This document shows positions 1 to 5,384 of a DNA stretch of 9,141 nucleotides, piece by piece. Both the position numbers and the translations under genes were made by a program. The notes beneath the pieces were generated by a model. That model was not told where the DNA came from and searched no databases. It saw only the letters and a list, made by a program, of their open reading frames with translations. Each line of letters begins with the position of its first letter. Position 1 is the first letter of the stretch. This stretch comes from Candidatus Peregrinibacteria bacterium (GTDB lineage Bacteria > Patescibacteriota > Gracilibacteria > UBA1369), in contig WJLA01000073.1 of the NCBI GenBank assembly GCA_014728765.1, positions 1 through 9,141 of the forward strand. The letters are read 5' to 3'.

Positions 1-1
1 A

Positions 2-36
2 GGGGTAACAAAAGTAACCCCGGAAAGGGGGAGGAG
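2..36 (+). promoter_or_regulatory. Leader and ribosome binding site of the lipoprotein gene
   Basis: A strong purine-rich Shine-Dalgarno stretch (GGGGGAGGAG, 27-36) ends 6 nt before the ATG at 43 and fixes that start. Just upstream, CCCC at 18-21 can pair in two exclusive ways: with GGGG at 2-5 (a 5-bp stem counting T6-A17, loop about 10 nt) or with GGGG at 27-30 (4 bp, loop GGAAA), which would mask the Shine-Dalgarno. The pairing is seen in the sequence; a regulatory role is only inferred. The promoter lies outside the window. Confidence 0.6.
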
Positions 37-42
37 ATCATA

Positions 43-813
43 ATGACCAACATCAAGCTATGCCTCATCGTCATCGCCACACTTTTCTTCGTCGCCTGTG
101 GCGATAGCGATCCTGCGCCCATCTATCCGGACGGTGCAGGAGGAGGGAGCGCCGGCGAAAGCGGTGGATCCGACACAACTGGAGGCTCCAGAGCCGAAAG
201 CGGCGGGAGCACAGGCGACTCACCGGACAACAATGGTGGTTCCGACTCGGGAGAAACGCCGGCCTATGAGCCGGACTCGACTCCACAGCAAGACCCACCC
301 GAACCCGAGGCCGAACCAGCAGAATGTGTCAGTGGCCTTGCCGAGGCCCAATTTGCCGCCTTCGACAATGGCTGCGGCTCAGCTTCAGTACACGTCCTGG
401 CTAAGGACGAGCATGGCAACTCAACCCTTTTCGAAGGGTCGAGAGTTGTCACCGCTGACGGGACCCTCACGGGTCAGGCTGTAGCACTGAAAGAGCTCGA
501 AACGGTGACGAGTGGGGAGCCGACGCTACCCTGCAAGCCAGTCTATGGTGCGGCCATCATGAATGGTCACTCCTATCTAGACTTCTCCTCGATGACCTAT
601 GTCTATCGTGTGGAAGTACCGGATGGGCCGGCATCAGTCAGGCTGGACGTGGCGACTCAGGCTCTCGAATGCCTCGATAGCACCGTTTGCGATGTCACCG
701 ACGCTGGGCTGCCAGCGCCGGAGTTTGTCAAGGGCGGGTTGCAGTACGTCAGTCAGGTCTGCACCGAGGAGATTATCCTCTGGAAGCAGGCCGACTACGT
801 GATCAGCCAGTAA
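43..813 (+). CDS. Secreted lipoprotein with Gly/Ser-rich tether, function unknown
   Basis: A 256-residue predicted lipoprotein. Residues 1-18 are a signal peptide (Lys at 5, hydrophobic core to Val17-Ala18) ending in a lipobox FVAC with the lipidated Cys19. Gly20-Asp21 follow; Asp is at +3, not +2, so outer-membrane sorting is possible if the host is Gram-negative. Residues about 31-70 are a Gly/Ser-rich spacer with repeated GGS units, and 72-94 are Pro/Glu-rich; both look like an unstructured tether. The remaining part (about 95-256) holds six cysteines (95, 111, 164, 210, 216, 240), enough for three disulfides, as expected of an exported domain. I do not recognise the fold. The ATG at 43 has a strong Shine-Dalgarno and the gene is followed by its own terminator. 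Base composition and codon use are GC-rich, unlike everything after about 886, so it may come from another organism. Lipoprotein assignment is sure; function is unknown. Confidence 0.88.
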   Translation: MTNIKLCLIVIATLFFVACGDSDPAPIYPDGAGGGSAGESGGSDTTGGSRAESGGSTGDSPDNNGGSDSGETPAYEPDSTPQQDPPEPEAEPAECVSGLAEAQFAAFDNGCGSASVHVLAKDEHGNSTLFEGSRVVTADGTLTGQAVALKELETVTSGEPTLPCKPVYGAAIMNGHSYLDFSSMTYVYRVEVPDGPASVRLDVATQALECLDSTVCDVTDAGLPAPEFVKGGLQYVSQVCTEEIILWKQADYVISQ

Positions 814-852
814 CAAACAAAGGAGGTTAAAAAGACAGTTTTCGAAAACAGA

Positions 853-885
853 GGGCGTGGCCGCGCAAGCGAGCCACGCCCTTTT
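853..885 (+). terminator. Rho-independent terminator after the lipoprotein gene
   Basis: GGGCGTGGC (853-861) pairs perfectly with GCCACGCCC (873-881). The stem continues as CGC/GCG closed by a GCAA tetraloop (865-868, GNRA type), with a single bulged A at 872, and is followed by TTTT (882-885). It lies 39 nt after the stop of the plus-strand gene. On the minus strand there is no comparable U tract after the hairpin, so it suits the lipoprotein gene rather than rmlA. Confidence 0.9.
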
Positions 886-887
886 CA

Positions 888-1823
888 CTATTTAACAGTT
901 TTTTTTGTTGATTTTTTTCTAGTATTTTTAAGCTTACCATGCACTCTTTCCAGCAATGTTTCTTTTTCAATTAAATTGAGTAAATATTGTCCATACCCAC
1001 TTTTTTGAAGTGATTCTGCCAATTTAATTAATTCATTACGATTTATTAACTTTGCATTGTAAGCAGCTTCCTCAACGCAACCAATTTTTATACCTTGTCG
1101 TTTTTCAATTGCATGCACAAAGTCCGAGGCATCATTCATTGATTCAAATGTGCCTGTGTCCAGCCAAGCAATACCTCTATCCATGATTTGCACTTTTAAG
1201 CGTCCTTGTTTTAAATATTCAACATTAACATCTGTTATTTCATATTCCAGTCTTTTTGATGGTTTAACATTTTTTGCTATTTTAACTACATTATTATCGT
1301 AAAAATAAATTCCAGGAATTGCAAAGCTGGACTTTGGATGTTTAGGTTTTTCTTCAATAGATATTGCTTCATGTTTTGAATTAAATTCAACCACGCCATA
1401 TCTTTCAGCATCTGCTACATGATAAGCAAAAACAATACCACCGTCCGGGTTTAAACTGCTTTTTAAAAGATTATTCATACCAGCACCATAAAAAAGATTA
1501 TCTCCTAAAATTAAGCAGACTTTGTCAGATCCTATGAATTCCTCACCAATGATAAATGCTTCAGCCAAGCCCTTGGGCTGATATTGAACAGCGTAACTGA
1601 ATTTGCAGCCAAACTGCGAACCATTACCAAGAAGTCTCTTGAAATTTGCTAAATCGTCGGGTGTGGTAATAATTAATATTTCTGAAATTCCCGCACTTAT
1701 CAAAGTTGAAAGAGGATAATAAATCATCGGCTTGTCATAAATAGGCATCAGCTGCTTACTTATAGCTTTAGTGATTGGATGTAGTCTGGTACCAGCGCCA
1801 CCTGCCAATATTATTCCTTTCAT
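888..1823 (-). CDS. rmlA: Glucose-1-phosphate thymidylyltransferase (RmlA)
   Basis: RmlA joins glucose-1-phosphate and dTTP to give dTDP-glucose, the first step of dTDP-deoxysugar synthesis in the cytoplasm. The nucleotidyltransferase signature is intact: GGAGTRL from residue 8, Lys23-Gln24, then the PIYDKPMIYYPLS block at 28-39. The metal-binding Asp108 sits in LGDN; EEKP is at 157-160; WLDTGT with the second metal Asp222 is at 220-225. The body is of normal length for the family (about 290 residues), but residues 294-311 add a very basic tail rich in Lys/Arg whose end and TAG stop (888-890) sit exactly at the composition break, so the last residues may not be native. It is the last gene of the minus-strand cluster, 42 nt after rmlD, the widest gap in it. 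A weak promoter-like pair (TTGAGT at 1868-1873, TATGCT at 1845-1850, 17 nt apart, minus strand) precedes it. The family call is secure. Confidence 0.95.
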   Translation of the reverse strand: MKGIILAGGAGTRLHPITKAISKQLMPIYDKPMIYYPLSTLISAGISEILIITTPDDLANFKRLLGNGSQFGCKFSYAVQYQPKGLAEAFIIGEEFIGSDKVCLILGDNLFYGAGMNNLLKSSLNPDGGIVFAYHVADAERYGVVEFNSKHEAISIEEKPKHPKSSFAIPGIYFYDNNVVKIAKNVKPSKRLEYEITDVNVEYLKQGRLKVQIMDRGIAWLDTGTFESMNDASDFVHAIEKRQGIKIGCVEEAAYNAKLINRNELIKLAESLQKSGYGQYLLNLIEKETLLERVHGKLKNTRKKSTKKTVK

Positions 1824-1865
1824 TATTTGTATTTAATCTTGATTAGCATAAACATAAATAGAATA

Positions 1866-2714
1866 TTACTCAAGATAATCTGCCAAAGCCTCTTGCCAAG
1901 TTCTTAAAGCGGGTATTTTATTATTTTGAAGCACGGAATATTGTGGTCTTTTGACATTAGATTCAAATTCTTCCAGCTTGAGCTCTGAAATTTCATTTGT
2001 ACTTCCTAGCTGTGTTTTTAAAAAATTAGCCAAATTTAGAAAGCTTAATTCGCCTTCGTTTGTAATATGATAAATACCACTTTCATATTCTTTGGATTCA
2101 ATTAACCATCGTAGTTGTTTTGCCAAATCTTTGGCGTATGTCAAAGTAATGTATTGATCGGAAACAGCATTCACATCTTGCCCTGACAATAGCCTCTTAA
2201 TAAATTTTTTAATAATATTTTCTCCAAACTTGCCAAACAAATAAGAAGTTCTTATCAGAAAATACTTACCTTCCTCCAGACCCTCTCTTTCTAGCTCCAT
2301 TTCATCTAGCAAAAGGTTTTCGCCAAGCAGTTTACTTCTACCATAAGCATTAATAGGGGACGGCATGGAATCCTCTGAATATCCATCTCTATGTTCGCCG
2401 TTAAACACAAAATCAGTGCTGAAATGAACAAGTAAAATACTGTATTCTCTAGCTAATTTAGCTAAAATACCAACGGCATTGCCGTTTATTTCATTAGCTA
2501 CATGTGGTTTTTCTTCAGCCAATGCTACATCCGTAAAAGCTGCCGAGTTAATAATAATCTCCGGCTGATGCATCATAATAGCACCTCTGAGCCTTTCTTC
2601 ACTGGATATATCAACATCATCTTTGTCCAATCCCACAACATCATACTCTTCGAATTCCTTCATTAATTCAGACCCCAACATGCCTTTATTCCCAAGTATT
2701 AAGACTTTTTGCAT
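1866..2714 (-). CDS. rmlD: dTDP-4-dehydrorhamnose reductase family protein (RmlD)
   Basis: A 282-residue short-chain dehydrogenase/reductase of the RmlD type, normal in length. It would reduce the 4-keto group of a dTDP-4-keto-6-deoxyhexose with NAD(P)H, the last step of dTDP-L-rhamnose synthesis. Seen in the sequence: the dinucleotide-binding GNKGMLG at 8-14, NSAAFTDV at 56-63 (the typical N.AA.T.VD-like block), STDFVF at 99-104 with Thr100-Asp101, and the catalytic Tyr124-x3-Lys128 in YGRSK. RTSYLFG at 155-161 is also typical. The start is ATG at 2714, one nucleotide after the proS stop, so translation is probably coupled. Because no RmlC is encoded here, its true substrate may be the 3,5-epimerised sugar made elsewhere or a different keto sugar; the motifs do not settle that. 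Confidence 0.92.
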   Translation of the reverse strand: MQKVLILGNKGMLGSELMKEFEEYDVVGLDKDDVDISSEERLRGAIMMHQPEIIINSAAFTDVALAEEKPHVANEINGNAVGILAKLAREYSILLVHFSTDFVFNGEHRDGYSEDSMPSPINAYGRSKLLGENLLLDEMELEREGLEEGKYFLIRTSYLFGKFGENIIKKFIKRLLSGQDVNAVSDQYITLTYAKDLAKQLRWLIESKEYESGIYHITNEGELSFLNLANFLKTQLGSTNEISELKLEEFESNVKRPQYSVLQNNKIPALRTWQEALADYLE

Positions 2715-2715
2715 T

Positions 2716-3939
2716 TTAGAATATTAATTCTTCGATGATTTTATCAAGGTCTATCATTTTGACTTGATCCGAAGATCTCAGTTTAAATTCAACTTGATTT
2801 TGATTGAGCGTTCTTTCACTTAAAACGATTCTATTTGGAATTCCAATTAAATCGGCATCATTAAATTTTGCACCTGCTCTTTCATCTCTATCATCCCATA
2901 GCACTTCGACATTATTATGTAAAAGTTTTTGATAAAGCTTATCAGCAGCTTGCATGACATCTTCAGAGTTTCCCAAAGTAAGCAAATGAACATGATATGG
3001 TGCTACATTGGCAGGCCATATGATTCCCTTTTCATCATGATTAGCCTCAACTATTGTCCCCACCAATCTAGAAATACCAATTCCATGACAGCCCATGATT
3101 ACAGGTTTTTTATTACCATGCTCATCCATATAATAAAGACCAAAGTCTTCAGAAAATTTTGTGCCGAGTTTGAAAATATTACCGGCCTCAACCGCTTTTC
3201 CTTTAATTAAATTTTCACCTGAATGTTCATTGGAAACTTCTTCATTATATCCTCTTTTAGTTTTCTTATCATAATAAATAATGTCTTCGCCGGCATCGGT
3301 TAATACTTGAAATTCATCTGATTCTTTATCACTGAATGAACCGCCGGATGCTTTAACAACATACGCTTCCAGACCACATCTTTCAAAAACCTTCAAATAA
3401 GCCTCTATAACCAACTGATAAAATCTGTCCAAATCAGCCTCATCAGCATGAAAACTATACATGTCTTTCATACAAAACTCCCTACCTCTTAAAATTCCTG
3501 ATTTTGCACGAGGTTCATTTCTAAATTTGTTTTGTATTTGATAAGCAGCTAAAGGAAGATCTTTATATGAGTTAACAAATTGTTTTACTAGAGGTGTAAC
3601 TATTTCTTCATGTGTTTGACCCAAATAAAAAACTTTACCACCATGGCCTTCCGTTCTATACAAAATATCTGCACATGTCACATCTCTTCCTGTTGTATTC
3701 CAATTTTCTGAGGGATGCAACGCTGGCATTATTATTTCTTGTCCGCCAATGGCATTCATTTCTTCTCTGATTATTTTCATAACTTTATGCATAACTCTGA
3801 GACCAAGTGGCAAGAATGTATAAATACCCGCCGACAATTGACTGACAAAGCCACCTTGTATTAAATATTTAGCATTTGCAGTGTCAGCTTCAGCAGGAGG
3901 ATTTTTAAAAGTATGTGTAAAATAATGTGAATATCGCAT
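2716..3939 (-). CDS. proS: Prolyl-tRNA synthetase, short form without editing domain
   Basis: A class II aminoacyl-tRNA synthetase that charges tRNA-Pro. The order is bacterial type: N-terminal RYSHYF.HT.K..P.EA block, motif 1 region around 50-78, TXE-like QTHEE at 108-112, motif 2 at 139-154 (FRNEPR to RGREF), GGSFSDKESDEF at 199-210, motif 3 around 284-305 (CHGIGISRL), then an anticodon-binding domain from about 312 to 407. The usual bacterial enzyme (about 570 residues) carries a YbaK-like editing insertion of roughly 180 residues between the DEFQVL and the EAGNIFKLGT blocks. Here only about 35 residues lie there, giving 407 in total. It should therefore lack post-transfer editing of mischarged Ala-tRNA-Pro unless a free-standing deacylase exists. 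Short forms are known in several lineages, including reduced genomes. It sits between rmlB (9 nt) and rmlD (1 nt), an unusual place for a tRNA synthetase. Confidence 0.96.
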   Translation of the reverse strand: MRYSHYFTHTFKNPPAEADTANAKYLIQGGFVSQLSAGIYTFLPLGLRVMHKVMKIIREEMNAIGGQEIIMPALHPSENWNTTGRDVTCADILYRTEGHGGKVFYLGQTHEEIVTPLVKQFVNSYKDLPLAAYQIQNKFRNEPRAKSGILRGREFCMKDMYSFHADEADLDRFYQLVIEAYLKVFERCGLEAYVVKASGGSFSDKESDEFQVLTDAGEDIIYYDKKTKRGYNEEVSNEHSGENLIKGKAVEAGNIFKLGTKFSEDFGLYYMDEHGNKKPVIMGCHGIGISRLVGTIVEANHDEKGIIWPANVAPYHVHLLTLGNSEDVMQAADKLYQKLLHNNVEVLWDDRDERAGAKFNDADLIGIPNRIVLSERTLNQNQVEFKLRSSDQVKMIDLDKIIEELIF

Positions 3940-3948
3940 TTTATTAAA

Positions 3949-4980
3949 TTAATTATCCAAACTTGTTGCTTGTCTGTTTGTATCACTATCCGCTATTAAA
4001 ACTTTACCTTGAATATTCTTTACCCATTCTTGATTATTCTTATACCAAGTAAATGTTTTTTCAATTCCGGTTTTAAAATCCACTTTTGCCTTCCAATTAA
4101 ATGTTTTTAACATTTTAGACGGATCAATTGCGTATTTTCTATCATGAGCCTTTCTATCTTCTACAAAAGTAATTAAGTTTTCATCTTGTCCACAAAACTT
4201 TAATATTTCTTCAGCAACCTCTAAATTAGTCTTTTCATTATTGCTTCCAATGTTAAAAACTTCACCAGGATGTTCTGAATGCAAAATTAAGTCAACAGCT
4301 TCGCAATGATCTTCAACATAAATCCAATCTCTAACGTTTAATCCGTCTCCATAGACCGGTAGTTTTTTTCCTTCGCTGGCTAAGCTGAAGAAAAAAGGAA
4401 TCAATTTTTCCGGAAATTGAAATGGACCGTAATTGTTTGAACATCGACTTATTGTAGCGTTTAAGCCAAAAGTTCTTTGATAAGAAAGAACCAACAAATC
4501 GGCCGAAGCTTTCGCCGCCGCATATGGTGGGTTTGGGTCAAGAGCGGTATTTTCAGTAAAAAATGTTCCAATAGTATCACCTAAGTCGCCATAAACTTCA
4601 TCTGTTGAAATTTGATGATATCTTTCAACTTCATTATCTTTAGAAGCTAATAATAAATTCTGAGTTCCAACGATATTTGTGTCCACAAAAACTCCGGGAT
4701 CCAATATACTTCTGTCTACATGTGTTTCAGCCGCAAAGTTAACGACATAATCAAACTTTTCCTGAGTAAACAATTTTGCAACAAATGAAGAATTGGCAAT
4801 GTCACCCTCGATAAACTTTATTTTTTCTTCCTCAATTAAAGTTTTTATATTATCAAGATTTCCCGCATAAGTTAGCTTATCCAAGACAACGATTTGATAT
4901 TCTGGATGAACTCTGCTAACGAAATGAGCATAATTAGAGCCAATAAACCCCGCACCACCGGTTATTAAAATTTTCTTCAT
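3949..4980 (-). CDS. rmlB: dTDP-glucose 4,6-dehydratase (RmlB)
   Basis: RmlB converts dTDP-glucose to dTDP-4-keto-6-deoxyglucose using tightly bound NAD+, the branch point for many 6-deoxysugars. It is an extended short-chain dehydrogenase of 343 residues, normal length. Visible motifs are GGAGFIGSN (8-16; Gly8, Gly11, Gly14 of the NAD site), NFAAETHVDRSI at 81-92, the catalytic Thr126-Asp127-Glu128 in STDEVYGD, and Tyr153-x3-Lys157 in PYAAAKASAD. SRCSNNYGPFQ..EKLIP (178-195) and RDWIYVEDHC in the C-terminal half are family hallmarks of the sugar-nucleotide site. All catalytic residues are present, so it should be active. Its ATG at 4980 follows the cupin stop by one nucleotide. The last 20 or so residues (after the QEWVKN block) are a variable tail. 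Confidence 0.96.
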   Translation of the reverse strand: MKKILITGGAGFIGSNYAHFVSRVHPEYQIVVLDKLTYAGNLDNIKTLIEEEKIKFIEGDIANSSFVAKLFTQEKFDYVVNFAAETHVDRSILDPGVFVDTNIVGTQNLLLASKDNEVERYHQISTDEVYGDLGDTIGTFFTENTALDPNPPYAAAKASADLLVLSYQRTFGLNATISRCSNNYGPFQFPEKLIPFFFSLASEGKKLPVYGDGLNVRDWIYVEDHCEAVDLILHSEHPGEVFNIGSNNEKTNLEVAEEILKFCGQDENLITFVEDRKAHDRKYAIDPSKMLKTFNWKAKVDFKTGIEKTFTWYKNNQEWVKNIQGKVLIADSDTNRQATSLDN

Positions 4981-4981
4981 A

Positions 4982-5380
4982 CTATTTATTGTTGATGTAG
5001 TTTTGATAATCTTTTAAATCTGTAATATAAAGATTTTTATCGTATTTTGCATTACAAATTGCCGCCATCACTGCATTTTCACTAAAGTTTTCAAATTCTC
5101 TCCATAGCTCATCATGAAATATTAATGCGTCATCAGGACCGTTTAATTCAATTTCATACCAATTGGCACCATCATATATTTTTGCAGAGCAACTTCCTTG
5201 CATCATTAAATATATTTTTTTTTCACCTTTAACACAATGTCCGCCCCGAGCTTTTTTTGTTCCTGTTACATAATACAATCTTTCTGGCGTCCAATTAAAA
5301 AAATTTCTAAACTCCAGCACACTCAAATCGCCCCTGTCATCAGAAAATGTCGGAATTTTGATTTTTTCAAATTTTTGCAT
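4982..5380 (-). CDS. FdtA/WxcM-family cupin, possible dTDP-sugar isomerase
   Basis: A 132-residue single-domain cupin related to the FdtA/QdtA/WxcM family, whose known members isomerise dTDP-4-keto-6-deoxyglucose to the 3-keto sugar. The match rests on PTFSDDRGDLSVLEF (10-24), ERLYYV at 33-38, RGGHCVKGEKK (45-55), NGPDDALIF at 80-88, ENFSENAV (97-104) and a C-terminal YI.D...Y. It is not RmlC-like: it lacks the 180-residue length and the RGlHyQ block of that family. In known FdtA/QdtA enzymes the signature reads GGHxH and a later WHE is common; here His48 is kept, but Val50 stands where the second His would be and Arg94 in LWREF where His is usual. Activity is therefore doubtful or altered. 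I chose ATG at 5380: a longer frame from 5455 overlaps the end of infB and its extra 25 residues resemble nothing in the family. The gap to infB is 4 nt and to rmlB 1 nt. Confidence 0.85.
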   Translation of the reverse strand: MQKFEKIKIPTFSDDRGDLSVLEFRNFFNWTPERLYYVTGTKKARGGHCVKGEKKIYLMMQGSCSAKIYDGANWYEIELNGPDDALIFHDELWREFENFSENAVMAAICNAKYDKNLYITDLKDYQNYINNK

Positions 5381-5384
5381 TTGT

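Noticed and set aside
71..484. Alternative open frames on both strands within the lipoprotein gene
   Set aside because: Low-complexity Arg/Ser/Pro-rich translations that come from the GC-rich repeat-coding region; no ribosome binding site.
634..888. Minus-strand open frame of 84 codons opposite the lipoprotein gene
   Set aside because: It runs through the terminator hairpin, has no family features and mirrors the GC-rich coding strand; taken as a shadow.
1845..1873. Internal promoter before rmlA (TTGAGT, 17 nt, TATGCT, minus strand)
   Set aside because: Only 4 of 6 matches in each hexamer; such pairs are frequent by chance in this AT-rich DNA.
2929..3210. Plus-strand open frame of 93 codons inside proS
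   Set aside because: Antisense to conserved ProRS motif 3 and anticodon-domain coding; no supporting signals.
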